This document shows, one piece after another, positions 1 to 12,538 of a DNA stretch of 64,000 bases. The stretch is taken from assembly GCA_012295275.1 (NCBI GenBank), contig CM022673.1, forward strand, positions 1,468,605 to 1,532,604, written 5' to 3'. Source of the DNA: Chrysomallon squamiferum (taxonomy: Eukaryota > Mollusca > Gastropoda > Neomphalida > Peltospiridae). How positions within the stretch are numbered: position 1 is the first letter of the stretch; each line of letters begins with the position of its first letter. The notes below the pieces were generated by a model. It was not told where the DNA came from. It was given only the letters and a program-made list of their open reading frames with translations, and did no database searches. A program made the position numbers and the translations under genes.

Positions 1-646
1 TAAATAGGGCAAAATGCATTGATTTCAAATCATGTCAAATACAAGAAAACAATGATGTATACATATAGGTCTTAACAATTGAAGTAATATTTCATTTGTT
101 CTAACCAATTAAAATACGACATCATTAATAAAGTCAAAAATATAAATGTTGATCTGTATTCATTTCCAAACTACTTCAGAAATTACATCTTAGTTATTAA
201 GGTCAAAGATCATTATTGTATTGTAATAATTTATGCATCACTGACAAGTATTGTTTAAATAACAATGCAGTAATGCTGAAAATGAAAGAATGTCACCAAC
301 TGCCCAGTGCTTTCTATGCTAGTGTTTTATTTTCCAACAGTGAGCAAAATATTGTTCAGGACAGGTCCATTACAAAATGAATGTATGGGTAATTTGTGCA
401 TGCCTGTAAAATGATACTCAATTTACAGAGCATCATGAGGAGTTATTAAATTTATTTATTTATATTTGTAGTGTAACTTTTCTTTATGATGTATATTTGT
501 AAATCAGGGTAAAATGATGCTCAATTCACAGATCATCATGAGAAGTCATTAGCATTATTTATTTATATTTGTAGTGTAACTTTCCTTTATGATGTATTTT
601 GTAAACCAAGGTGATACTTGTCAGTACATGATACATTGTGTTGTAG
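1..646 (+). other. Intron of RPL15 (left edge), with a local tandem duplication
   Basis: This stretch precedes the first visible L15 exon. It ends in the acceptor TTGTAG just before 647, so it is read as intron. The roughly 57 N-terminal residues of L15 are not encoded here and must lie left of the window. No other coding signal was seen. The only structure is the direct repeat at about 407-612, listed separately. Confidence 0.7.
407..612. repeat. Two-copy tandem duplication, period about 103 bp
   Basis: Two adjacent diverged copies begin with TAAAATGAT at 407 and 510. Both contain the sequence CATCATGAG, a run of TTATTTATTTATATTTGTAG, and a segment reading TAACTTTYCTTTATGATGTAT. The copies differ at scattered positions and by small indels, so the duplication is not recent. 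It lies inside the L15 intron, just upstream of an acceptor site. Confidence 0.8.
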
Positions 647-1428
647 GGTATGTTATATACAGAGTGCGTGTTCGTCGAGGTGGCCGCAAACGACCAGTTC
701 CCAAGGGTTGCACGTACGGTAAACCCAAAACCCATGGCGTGAATCAGTTGAAATTTCAACGATCTCACAGAAGTATTGCAGAGGTACTTGATTTTTAGCA
801 TTTAGTTTTTCTTCTTGCAAATGAGACATTTTATCTGAATATTTTCTCTTTCTGTGTAATGCTTTAATATAATAACATATATATATATTTTTTTAAAGTG
901 CTTTAAAAATGACGACAGCCAAACTAGTTTAACTTAGAGGAAGTGGCAGCCATGTCTTGAACGAATGAACAGTTTAAAAGTGTGTCAAATATTTAAAAAT
1001 AAAATAAAATATAATTCTGCAAGAGACAACAAATTCTAATAGTTGCAAATAGCATGTTTTGATTATTTATAATGTTACGTGTTACTGTCAGTAATATAAA
1101 AAGTTAATTCTTGTTTTTTAAGGAACGTGTGGGTCGCAGATGTGGCGGTCTCCGTGTCTTGAACTCGTACTGGGTTGCGCAGGACTCCACATACAAATTT
1201 TATGAAATTATTCTGGTGGATCCATTCCACAAGGCCATTAGGCGTAATCCCGAATCCAACTGGATTTGTAAGCCAGTCCACAAGCACAGGGAGCTGCGTG
1301 GACTTACGTCTGCTGGCAAGTCTTCTAGAGGTCTTGGTAAAGGTCATCTGTTTAATCAAACCCGAGGAGGGTCTCGTAGAAAGAACTGGAAGAGGAAGAA
1401 TTCCCTCAGTCTTCGCAGAAAACGATAA
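647..1428 (+). CDS. RPL15: 60S ribosomal protein L15 (eL15), 3' part, exons 647-783 and 1123-1428
   Basis: This is a structural protein of the large cytosolic ribosomal subunit. Two exons are visible. The first begins by completing a Gly codon (phase 1) and encodes [13 protein letters not shown], then KRPVPKG and GVNQLKFQ. The second runs from [18 protein letters not shown] through [11 protein letters not shown] and [16 protein letters not shown] to a basic tail ending SLRRKR. The splice sites are GTAGGG (acceptor), GAG|GTACTT (donor) and TTTTAAG (acceptor), and the phases agree. The encoded 147 residues match human L15 from about residue 58 to its end at 204. The N-terminal exons are therefore missing only because of the window edge. 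The exons are much richer in G+C than the flanks, as expected for a highly expressed gene. Identification is very secure. Confidence 0.96.
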
Positions 1429-1489
1429 CACTTTTTTTTTTCATATTTTTTTTTTTTTAAAGATTCCTTTTTTCAGATTTGAAAACTGG

Positions 1490-1495
1490 AATAAA
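1490..1495 (+). promoter_or_regulatory. Poly(A) signal AATAAA of RPL15
   Basis: A canonical AATAAA lies 62 bases after the L15 stop codon, and a second one follows at about 1520. This is consistent with a short 3' untranslated region, which is usual for ribosomal protein genes. Confidence 0.6.
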
Positions 1496-1524
1496 TACTG
1501 AAGGGTGGGAAAGAGCTTTGAATA

Positions 1525-2500
1525 AATAGCTTGCCCATTGTGTCTTTGTTTTTATTTATTTTCCAGTGTGTTTTAATTTGTGGAATGTTAAAGAAATTGT
1601 TAAAAAAAAGAAAAAGCCAAAATTTTATTTACATATGTGAAACATCAGAACCAAATCAGTTGTGAGTTGTTGCCTCTTGCACACAGCTGTTGAAATGACT
1701 GAAAAATAAATTGTTTAATGTTATTAAATTAACATTTCCAGATTTGGCTAATATTTCATTTACAGTGGTTGTCATGATAATGTGAAATAGCCTCAACTAT
1801 TCTGCTCTCCTGTGAACAAAATTTTTCCAAGCTGCCAGTCTTTTACAATTCCTTGTTCAATGATTTTCAGTTGTGTTGAAGGCTAAACAATCTGAACTTT
1901 CAATAAGTAATTTTTTTTAAAGTATGATTTAACAATGATTTATACCAGCAGTATCAAAGTTTATTAAATAATATAATTAGATGTTTTGATGACGTGATAT
2001 TTACAAGTTAAAATGACAAAAGATTTTTCTGCATTAGTATTTGACATTTTATTATAGTATTAGATGTTTCACTTGATTTAAAATAAATTAATGCCAACAA
2101 ATTCTAATAGTAATAATATTAATAGTTCCTTCATTGTGTGTGTGTGTGTGTACATAAATATGTAATGTACTTGCACAGTGACCAATTACAATTTGTTGCA
2201 TGTTAAATATTCCTTTACTAACGACAATTTATACACTACAAAAAATTTAAAATTCTATTTACATCTGTAGATGTCGATGATTGATAACATTATTTTATAT
2301 GCAGATTTATAAAATAATGCATAAATTAAGCTGTTAATTGTATTTGATGGTAATAATATATTAATATCAATCTTTTTAAAACTGCAATTAATATTTTACA
2401 AGTTTAAAATAATTATGTAAAAATAATGTTGAAACAAACTTTTTGTACTAAAGTTGTTACTCTGAACTTGAATAATGAAAAAACGATTAAATTAAATTAA
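1525..2500. other. Intergenic, AT-rich, no gene seen
   Basis: This is the space between the 3' end of L15 (+) and the 3' side of SNRPD2 (-). A short (GT)n run lies near 2138. I see no open frame with coding character and no RNA gene. Confidence 0.6.
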
Positions 2501-2622
2501 AGGGACAGAACTATAGTGTCCCATTTAAGATTGTTCTGCATTGAATAAATAATAAAAAAATAAATAAACAGTTGGGTCCCACCAAGATTTGAACAGGATT
2601 ACTGGATTGAAAGTTCTGAGTG
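2501..2622 (-). repeat. Decayed tRNA-Gln locus copy (tRNA-derived repeat relic)
   Basis: Positions 2575-2622 match the 3' two-thirds of the intact tRNA-Gln at 3480-3551 with many substitutions. The acceptor stem GGTCCC, the B-box region (GATTTGAAC in the plus sense) and part of the anticodon arm are recognisable, but the tRNA 5' half is gone. The similarity continues into the tRNA 3' flank: both loci have an AGGGACA...TGTCCC inverted repeat about 70-90 bases from the tRNA (2501-2522 here, 3383-3406 there). The whole tRNA-plus-flank unit was therefore copied. It is either an old segmental duplication or a tRNA-derived SINE. Confidence 0.7.
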
Positions 2623-2934
2623 TATATTATTATTATTATATTTGTTTTCTTCAATAAATCAATTTATTTTACATTTTAAAACAGATTTTTATTTCAAACT
2701 GACAATGGGCAACTACATGTCCTCAAATTCCAAATGTACTTGTCTGAACAAACACCTGAGAAATTTTGCAAAGCAAATAAATGTGAAAATGTTTTCCATA
2801 ACATTTCTAGCTTTTAATAACTATATACATATAATAAAGAAAGAATTTTTGAAAAAGAAGGGAATAAGAGAAAAATGAAATTGGTAATAGGAACCTGCAT
2901 TAACTAGAACAGTTGTTTTATCCACCTTTTAAAC

Positions 2935-3294
2935 TCATTTGCCACTTGCCAATGGATTTCTGAGAACAATAATAACTGAATCTCCACGAAGGAACATTTT
3001 CGAAATGTATCTGTCTTTATTCACTGGTTTCGATTTTTTCTTGCCTTTTCCTGTTTTGGGTACTTCCATCCACATTTCTTTGACGTTTTCTAACACCATG
3101 TTGCAATGCCTGTCAAATGCCTTGACCCGAGCTAACAATTTTTTGTTATTTCTACAGTTAATAAGGACTTGTGTGTTGTTTTTCACAGACTCTGTTAGTA
3201 CAGAGAGAGGTCCTGTATTGAACTCCTCCTCTTCTCTCTTTGCAAGTTCTTCAGGGGTCATTTCACTCTTTGGTTTCAGCATTAAGGCTGACAT
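2935..3294 (-). CDS. SNRPD2: Small nuclear ribonucleoprotein Sm D2, single-exon
   Basis: This is a core Sm-ring protein of the spliceosomal U1, U2, U4 and U5 snRNPs. The 119-residue frame is complete. It begins [17 protein letters not shown], continues [15 protein letters not shown] and [18 protein letters not shown], and ends with [16 protein letters not shown] and SGK. This matches human Sm D2 (118 residues) almost throughout. Both Sm motifs are present: Sm1 about residues 40-75, with the RAFDRHCNM-type loop, and Sm2 about 97-112, with FLRGDSV. The ATG is chosen because it gives the family N-terminus and no better upstream start is seen. The coding region has no intron. That is worth noting, although an intact conserved frame argues for a working gene. 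The L15 gene is convergent with it, and the tRNA-Gln lies 185 bases upstream on the same strand. Confidence 0.96.
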   Translation of the reverse strand: MSALMLKPKSEMTPEELAKREEEEFNTGPLSVLTESVKNNTQVLINCRNNKKLLARVKAFDRHCNMVLENVKEMWMEVPKTGKGKKKSKPVNKDRYISKMFLRGDSVIIVLRNPLASGK

Positions 3295-3382
3295 GGCCTT
3301 TCTTTAGTTACCACAGATTAAAATCAGCTACTTGATCACCATTTTCCGCCAACGACACGTCGATGTTCATGAAATTAATTCA

Positions 3383-3406
3383 AGGGACAAAACTCCATAA
3401 TGTCCC
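3383..3406. repeat. Inverted repeat GGGACA/TGTCCC in the tRNA-Gln 3' flank
   Basis: GGGACA at 3384-3389 and TGTCCC at 3401-3406 could pair as a hairpin with an 11-base loop. The same element occurs at the same relative place in the decayed copy at 2501-2522. Its function is unknown. It may be the tail of a tRNA-derived SINE or a remnant of the duplicated tRNA flank. Confidence 0.6.
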
Positions 3407-3479
3407 GTTTAATGGCCATATGTGTCAAATCTAATATTCTTCTGCTTTAAATAAATTATAAAAAATGAATAAAACCAAT

Positions 3480-3551
3480 AGGTCCCACCGAGATTTGAAC
3501 TCGGATCGCTGGATTCAAAGTCCAGAGTGCTAACCATTACACCATGGGACC
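3480..3551 (-). tRNA. tRNA-Gln, anticodon UUG
   Basis: On the minus strand the 72-base gene folds as a standard cloverleaf. The acceptor stem is GGTCCCA/TGGGACC, the D arm is GTGT...GCAC, and the anticodon arm is CTGGA-CTTTGAA-TCCAG with anticodon TTG. A four-base variable loop precedes the T arm CCGAG-TTCAAAT-CTCGG, and the discriminator base is T. The A and B boxes of the internal RNA polymerase III promoter are intact. It has no intron. It differs from the usual eukaryotic gene mainly by the C-G pair set GGTCCC/GGGACC in the acceptor stem. Confidence 0.96.
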
Positions 3552-3601
3552 CAGTTGTCTTAATTTTTGTTCTGTAGCTTAGTCTACAGAAAATTGTGTA
3601 G

Positions 3602-3723
3602 TTTTAACATTATTTCGTGACTAACCTATATTTAGAACACAGCCAATGTATAACGGATGTTGGGTTTGTTTCCTTTATTACAACAAACGCAGCGAGTCTG
3701 AATATCGATGATGTGTGCCTAAA
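3602..3723 (+). promoter_or_regulatory. Possible promoter/5' UTR of the OTULIN-like gene
   Basis: Between the tRNA and the candidate start codon lies a stretch with a CCAAT motif (3643-3647) and several CpG dinucleotides, in an otherwise CpG-poor neighbourhood. No TATA box is apparent. The assignment is inferred from position only. Confidence 0.3.
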
Positions 3724-3760
3724 ATGGGTTTAAAAGATGTTATGGGTGATAATACATTTG
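3724..3760 (+). CDS. Candidate first coding exon of the OTULIN-like gene
   Basis: An ATG in a strong context (AAAATGG) opens a 12-codon exon, MGLKDVMGDNTF, that ends at a strong donor TTTG|GTAAGT in phase 1. It joins in frame to the membrane-anchor exon at 20187 (TTT G|TG AAG), which also takes phase 1. A CCAAT motif lies at 3643-3647. Without transcript data the assignment depends on phase, donor strength and start context. The exon at 8065 is also phase compatible but would introduce a stop. Confidence 0.4.
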
Positions 3761-4070
3761 GTAAGTATTAACTAACATTTACAAATAAGGTTGATGTAAC
3801 TGAAGTAAAACCTTTCATAATTTTAAATTATTTTAACGTGAGTTTTATTTTTAGTGATATTTGCAATTGCAGACAACACCGTTGAACGCGGTCTACGTTT
3901 AGGTCGTTCGACACAATGACAACCACAATGCCATTCAAATAGTTAATAACAGTGTAGTGACAATTTTTAATTGTGTGATTGTTATCTCTCATTTGAAATA
4001 AAACACAGAACTACAATGGACATGTGTTTTAACTTTCCTGGTATTTTAATGTATTTGTATTATTTAATAT

Positions 4071-4120
<50 letters not shown>

Positions 4121-7100
4121 ATATATAGCCTTTACAGGCTTGCATTCATTATAAACAAACACAACACACACACACACACACACACACACAATATTAAAAC
4201 TGAAATTACATTCATATATATATATAATATATCATGGATATCTTAAGCTCAATTATAATTCACTTGTTTTATTAAATAATTAATTTGTAATAATAAAAAA
4301 TATTTGCATAATTTACTTTTTTTTCTTTATTATTATTACTTTTTATAGTTTAAATTTGAATCAGTATGTTTAATAACAATTAAGATATGTCAAAATATGT
4401 AATTACATTTGCTCTTAATTAGTAAAAGTTGAGTCACAAGAGCAGTTTCTTTACAATATGTAAGTAGTCTGAATGTATACTGGACACCTACTAACCAATA
4501 ATTAAACAATAAAGAAACCCCTTTCATGGATATAAAAACAATAGTTTAATCTGCCTTGTTAAATACTTTTATGAACTCTGACCTTTTGACATAGTCCACT
4601 TCACTCAACCACTGATAGGGCTTTTCATTTTAGTAGTGTGTCAAACACTTAGCTAATTGTCCAGCCACTGATAAACAAAAATGTTGTTCTTCTATAACAA
4701 CACTGCCTTAAGCTTAAACAAATATTTTGTTTTCTTTGAATCTTCATACTTTGACATCTTATCATGTATAATGGTAAGCATTCCATTTACAGCTTTATCT
4801 GTGATAATTTATTTAAAAAAAATTAAACTTTATTTTTGCATTTTCTCATTGTTTGTAAGCTTTAGTAAAAATAAAATAAAAAATTAACCAGAATAATTAT
4901 AGTTATTATGAAAAGAACTCCTTGGTCCATAACAGACTTACATTAACTATTTTAATATATATCCTTTGATATATGTATATTTTACTGGCTTAGCAATTAA
5001 AACACTGAAATATATGGCTGGTATATAGCAAGATTGCTTTGGTTATACTGTCTATGGTAAAAACTACATAAGTAATTCTTCACTTCTGCATAATTATTTT
5101 AAAACTGGGTATAATCTGTACTAATGGAATAAATTAAAATTTAATGCTATTAAACCATTTTAATGGTAAATTTCATAGAAAATGTAAATTTTCTGATTAC
5201 TAACAATGTAAAAGGAAATTGTGGGCAATTCCTTGATTAACATATTAGTAAGGACTCTTTTATATGTATCTTCAACCAGACAGGGGGAAAAAACCCTCAA
5301 ATAGCTGAACTTGTGATAAACCCCTGGGGCACTTCACAGAAGAGACAATAGCTAGAATGAATTCACTGAAGAGAAAGTAGGTGCAATTAGTGCACTAAAG
5401 AGAACTGAAACAATGGTCTTTATTATGAGACACTTGACAGATGGAATGGGTTGACAAATGTGTTGTATTCTTTTAACTGTTTGAGCCTTTTCATATATAG
5501 CAACAAACAATTCAGTCCCCACTCCAAATTAACAAAATAAACAATCGTACACTTGAGTTTATTCAGTTTGTAAAACCATGACTGGTTAAAATGAATTTAA
5601 AATTTTTTAAAAAGCCAAGCAGGATATTGCTGCAGCATGTTTGGCAATTATACAGGCCTTTTGGATTCTAATTTATAAAAACTATTATCTCTGATTAATT
5701 ACTTTTTTGGTTATTTTCAGAATCACTTTTAATACTTGATGCATTTTGTCTTAATCCAGTGTAAAATCTTTACTGAAGTTCCATTACCTGTGACTCCCAG
5801 TCTACCCCATCGCCATAAAGAAATCCTTAGACCATTCAGAATAATATTATCAAATTACTTGTTTGTATTTTGCAGTCGCATATATCTTAAACATAACACT
5901 TTATTGTGTTAGTCCTCTTGTCACAGATATCACTATTAAATCTTGAGTTGTTTCCTCAATGACAGAAAACATTTATAATATAAAACTCTCTTAAATATAA
6001 ATCTGTCATTCAAAAACAGTGTTTGTAATGTCTGTTCCTAAACATCTAAGCTGACTTTATTACAAATAACTATACATTTTCATTGCTGGTGTAATATAAC
6101 TGAATATTGTATTTCTGTAGAAATACTGTAAGCCATTGAGCTGAAGTTAAAATGGGAAGTTTGTAAGTAAAGAATAATTAAGTGATGTATTGCAGTATTA
6201 ACTCTGCATAGGATAGACATGTGTGAACCTCATGCACATAGATAAAGGCATTTTTGTTAATTTCTCTATTTACATGTAATTAGTTCAGTATTGTTCCATA
6301 CTTCATTTATAGCAGGTTAGTAGTCAAAACAGAATTTATTTTTTAGATTTTTTATTTTAAAACTAAAAAACAACAACATTTAAATTGAATTTGTTTTACA
6401 TACTTAACCGAAATAGATTATTTTTCAGCTTGACTCCATAAATGTGAAAACAAGTAACCAAAAGCAGTTTAAATAAAATAAGAATCATTTATTTATTTAA
6501 AAATATATATTTTTACTAATCCCAGACTCTTGATTCTGTTAATTATTTAAAACAAACCCCAAACAAACCCTAACCCCAACAATAACAACAAAACACAACA
6601 AGCTAGTTTTATTACTGGAATTTATGAATTCTAATGACAAAACAGACATTAACTAGCAGATATACAGATTATAGATTATCCAGACACAACATTGCATGTT
6701 TAAATTAAAGATAGAATCAGCATTTGACAGTATTACTGAAAAAACCCTCCAAAGTTGTGTATTAATGTTTTACTGTTATTCTGCCAAAATTTGGATAATT
6801 TTTCAAATATTAATAAAAACAATGCAAGTGCTGAATATCAAATGATTCATTTGGAGTGTCTGTTACCTATGTCCTTCTGACTAAATGAAAAAAAATAATT
6901 CAATTTACATTTCTAAACCATTAAATTTTAAAAATAACCATTGATTTTTTTTTCCAAACAATACTCTAGCTTTAAGATTTATTTGTTTGTGTTTGATTCA
7001 AGTGACGTTTTAATCTCGTGTGCAAACAAACAGATTAACAACCAGTGTTTAATTATCAGTAATTTATTCTTCTTCTTTTTTTCACAGATAAATTTTTCAT

Positions 7101-10100
7101 AAATAAACTGAAGATATACAAAAAAATTAAATTGTTGATAGTATTTATTTTATTTTTATATTATCAGTACACTTGTGTAGATAAATTAGAACTCACAAAT
7201 AATAATATTTAATTTTTGCCATTTATTACTAAGCTATCTATAAATTAATTGATTTAAAAAAAAGTACTGTTAAAAGTGTTTGTTATGTATATTCTTACAA
7301 CTCCTGTGTATCAAAGTAAGATCAAGTTAACAAGCTGCAGAAGATTATGTGCTGAAAATCATGTCTTGCTCATGTTTTAAACTCAGGGACTTTTTGGAGG
7401 TTACCTAATTGTTGTTACTACCATTTCTATTTTCTGGCCTTTTCTTTTCTTTTTCTTTTATATATATGTATATTTGTTTATTTATTTATTTTATATTTTA
7501 GCACAGAGAGAAATATTATTCCATTTACAGCTTTAAAATAAAAATAATAATAAATGGTACAGATTTCCCTGTGATAAATTTACATTTGCATGGGAGTTAA
7601 CTGTTACCTGGTTTTCAAAGTCATTTAATAATATTCAGATAACACATAGGTGTGTAATGTTATATCATGGATTAAAGATATTACATATTTGTTTATTACT
7701 CTAAGACAGGATATAAAATATTGTTACTATTTATTTTCTTTTAAAAAAGATTCTTATCAGTTTCTTCTGCAACTTGTAAAACTTGAAGAGAAAATATTTC
7801 TTGTGTTAAACAAAATGTTGTTTAGGGACGAACAAACATTTTTTGCATGACATTCAATGCTTCCAAACTTCTGCTGATTTTGAAGCTGTAGGGGGTTGAA
7901 GATTTCAGTCACTCAAAAAAAACCCATTTTATATTTTAATAACTATTTTATCTTCAACATTTAAGACATTCCTTCTTCAGTTTTCTTTTTATAATTTTGC
8001 TTCATTTATTTTTGGTGATGGTTGTTTTTTTTTCTCTTTTTTTTTCTTTTCATTTCCTATTTAGGCACCTACCTGCTAACCCACCCAGCCACAATGGACT
8101 CTTCCACACTGGCTGGTTCCATCAGAAGATCAATATAGATGAGTGGAGACGGTGCTAAGATGGAGATTCACTGCCAGGACCTATACAAAAAGGATACAGG
8201 CTCGTTAAACCTACTGCAGCCAACATGGTCAGCCGTCTCCACTCTGTACCAAGAAGTCCTCAAATTCGTCAACCAGTTCCCTTTCAAAAGACGACTCGTT
8301 TTCTGCTTCGTTTTCCGTGGGACCAAACTGAAGATAGACCTGGGAGATGGTAAGCAAAAACTTCACCTGATTCTATTTTTAGCTCTGCTGCCTGCTGGTT
8401 AAAGGGTGTGTTTTCCCCTCTTTTGTTTGTCCTCAGTTGTATTTAAAAATATGACCTTTACTTCTTTTTAATTTTTTTTTTTTTTTTTTTTTACAAGTTC
8501 AGTTTAGAAAGTGCTTTGTAGACAAGCGTGTCATTTGTTATCAGGTTTTTATGACAGGCAGCTACTGCACTAGCTGAAACGTGCACATTGGTCTGAATAA
8601 GGTGTTTTGAATATCATTGGATGACCTTTCTACCTAAACTTGATTATTTATATGGCCACCTTACCCAGATAGACTTATTCACAAATGTCGTTTATGTACG
8701 AAAACCAACAATGATCATACAAATAACTGTGGTTTTGCCAGATCGTTTCTGTAAGTGTGTTAATAAGTACATTCTTTAATTTCTCTGTAGAATGAGTCAT
8801 TAATATTTCAATTAATTATTCACATTATTAAATGAATGGACAATTTTTAGTTTTTATAACTAGTGGCAAAGATTCTGTCACCTCTATAAAAAATATTAGA
8901 AATAATGTTTTTGGATTTTTATTTAGACTTAAAAATAAATTAAAAAAAAATTAACAAGAAAATAGAAATAAATTATTAATTACACACTACATAAAATGGA
9001 AACAAAATAATTAGCACAAGCTAAATAAAATGTTAAAAGATTTTCTTTCTTTCTTTTTAAAAGTTTTTTTAATGTCTGGAGAAATGAGTGTTTACAAGTT
9101 ACAAATAATTTTGATATTAATATGTTGTAAAAGAAATCATTGTTTTTCAGTTGTAATGTAGTATGGCAAGGAAACAAAACATCATTTTAGATCTTTTCGT
9201 TCTTTATTTAATAATGACAGTTTATTTTTTTTCAGTATTTGATCAAATGTTACATTTTAATATGATGATGAACAGATGTGATATTTTATCATTTGATAAT
9301 GTGACAGAGACAGTAATTTTATTAATTTATTTTACACAAGTTGATCAGTGATAAAAATTAATATCTAAACTTTGATAAACAATAATAACAATATAAAAAA
9401 TGAAACAACGAAACAAAACAATTAAAATTAACATAAAAAAACAACAACAAAAACAAAAAAAAAAATAATAGAGTTCAGGGTAAATGTTTTCATTAACTTA
9501 GATTTTTGAGGAAGTTCATTGATGGTACATACTTTATTAATCAGGTTTGAGTTGTTTGACAGACATGAAAGCATGCACGTCACTTTGCAATTACGTTATT
9601 TTTAGTTTAACTTTGTGTCAGGTGTGCCTGCATATAATGTATGATCTTGTCTTTCAGTGCCAATTTTTAACCCATCATTTCTTATTTAATATTTATATAT
9701 TTAAACAAAATAAAAAATTAATGCATGTATTAATAATATATATAATCATATAATTAAAAAAAAAAGAACAAAACAAGAACAAAAAACAACAACTACAGAT
9801 ACGTAAATATTTAAAATTAAATAAGGCAATTAATAATATGTATAATCAAATATCACCAAAAAAAAATGTACTTGTGTGGGTGTGTAAGTATTTTGATATA
9901 TAAATTAAAACTAATATATAAAAAAAGAACTATAAATAAATAAATAAATATTTAAATGAAATAAAATTTAAAAAAAGAGGAAAAAAAGCAGTGCCTGCAG
10001 TTATTATAGCCTTACAGAGTTTCCCCTAGGCCTTAATATTGAAGTTTAAAAATAATTTTATGTTGGTGTTAATTAATTACTTGTTTGACATAATTATGAG

Positions 10101-11307
10101 ACCCCTTCTCTATTACCTCGGCTGAAGCGACTGATGTTAGTATTATGCATTTTGAAACGATATGCACCTTTGATATGTCACAACTGATTGCTCTGTTTTG
10201 CCAGTTCAGACATAATGTAATCACTGAAGAAACAAACTGCATAATCATGACAAAATTCAGGATTCAGAGAAGTATTAATTTACATTTAAAAAAAAAAATA
10301 AATAAAAAATATATATATATATATATATATATATTAAGTTGCATGAGTAATTGGTTTATATGAATATGTTATAATGATATTAATTCTGATATTTGAATAG
10401 TAGTTTGTGTGTTTTATTTCTATGGCTGAGTCGCTTTGTTTTGTATATATTATTGTGTTTACCAGTGTATAGTGTGTGTATGTAATTATGTATATGTATG
10501 CATGTGTGTATACTCTGAATCTGTTTATAGAAATATATATGTATTTGAGTAAAAGAGTTGGTCTGTGTGTGTGTGTGTTTTTATTTTCTATTGTATCAGC
10601 ATAATAACACAAATAATTTAACACATTACTTCAGAGTTAAATAATTTAATTTTTCAGTAGTTAGGTTAAGTTTTTAGTAGAGAAGGTTAATTCAATTGGT
10701 TTTGTTTTGTTTGCATCTGGCTGTTATTAGGAATATTAACAAACAGTACAAGTATTTGTGTGTAAGACAAAACAACAATAATAATGTAATATATATGTAT
10801 CTATAAAAGCAGGCATATAATAAAACAACCCAGCTTATTTTATTTACCCCAAAATTATTTTCAATACCTTTTTATTTATTTTTATTTATTTATTTTTTTT
10901 TTTAATTATTTTTTTCCCCAACTTTAAAAAAAAAAAAAAAAAAAAACATAAAAAAAAAAAAAATTATTTATCTTTTCTTATCCATTTTTATGTTTTGCCA
11001 AAAAAAAAAAAAATGATAGTCATATCTGTACTGGTTAGGTAAGATAATATTTAGGTGTTTTGGTGGAAGCACATTTGATTTACAATTCTTCTAGTCTGTT
11101 GAAAGTCAGATATATCCCAAGTAGTTTTCATGTTGGTATATGAAGCTAATCATAAACCTCTTATCATTCAGCAGTCAAATGTGTCTGTATACGACTAACC
11201 AGAGTAAAATAATCTAAGATGTGAGAGGGTTTTTTAGTTTCATGGGGAAAATATTATAAACCTAAAATGGCATAAAAATATGGTGATAATATGACTCTGT
11301 ATGTTTG

Positions 11308-11372
<65 letters not shown>

Positions 11373-11465
11373 ACATACATACATACATACATACATACAT
11401 ACATACAGACAGACAGACAGACAGACAGACATTTAAACAGACAATTAGAAAGACAGACAGACATA

Positions 11466-11505
<40 letters not shown>

Positions 11506-12211
11506 TGTGGATATATTTAGAGACACACACAAACATACATAAATATCAAATAAATCTAGTTTCATTCCACTGATCTAAAATAAACAAATAAATAAATTAA
11601 TTAATTAATAACGATAATAATAATACTAGTAGTAGTAGTAGTAGTAATAATAATAAACTAACAATTTAAAACAAAATTAAAATGGGGAAAAATCTTATAT
11701 TTGTATATCTATATATATGTGTGGTTTGTGTTTTCTTGTTGTCAAGAAATTGATTTTAAAAGATTTCTAGCTGTTAATCAGTAGTAGTAGTCACAAATCA
11801 CATTGCAGCAAGCGTTCTTTTTCATCCAGCTATTACAAGTTCATGTGAGTGACATGTAGTTAATATGAAAGGTGTGAAGCTGATGCTAAATAATATTAAA
11901 TTATTTTCATAAAACTATATAACATTCTGACAGCTGCAGATGTGTGTAAAAAAATTAACTGAATCCACATGAGTGAAAAACTGAAATCAGGTAGATGCAA
12001 TTGGTTGGGTTGTACGTGCATGTGGCTGCAATTATTAATATGATCTGTTAGTATTTATATGTGTGTTTCAGCTACTCTGTGTGTGTGGGTGTGTGTGTAT
12101 TATATATATGTATGTATGCATATGTTCAAATAGGTACATACTTAGGTAGATATGTGTGTTTATATATATGTTTACATATCTCTGCATATGTATGTATAAA
12201 CATACAAGCAT

Positions 12212-12251
<40 letters not shown>

Positions 12252-12470
12252 AGCAGTTATAACTTGTCAATATTTGCATGTTCCTATGGTAGTTCTATGT
12301 AGAATTTGTCAACACTTGGATTCTCTGAAGGTGAAACTGTCAAAGCCACTTTATGACATTGACTCATTTCTTTTATTTGTGTTTGTATAATTTATTCCTG
12401 ATACGTGACAGAGCTGGTGTAGGTAATTTTTTTTTTTTTTTTTTTGAATTTATTATTATTATTATCATCA

Positions 12471-12538
<68 letters not shown>

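Noticed and set aside
2939-3307. Plus-strand 122-codon frame
   Set aside because: Antisense shadow of SNRPD2, whose minus-strand match is nearly full length.
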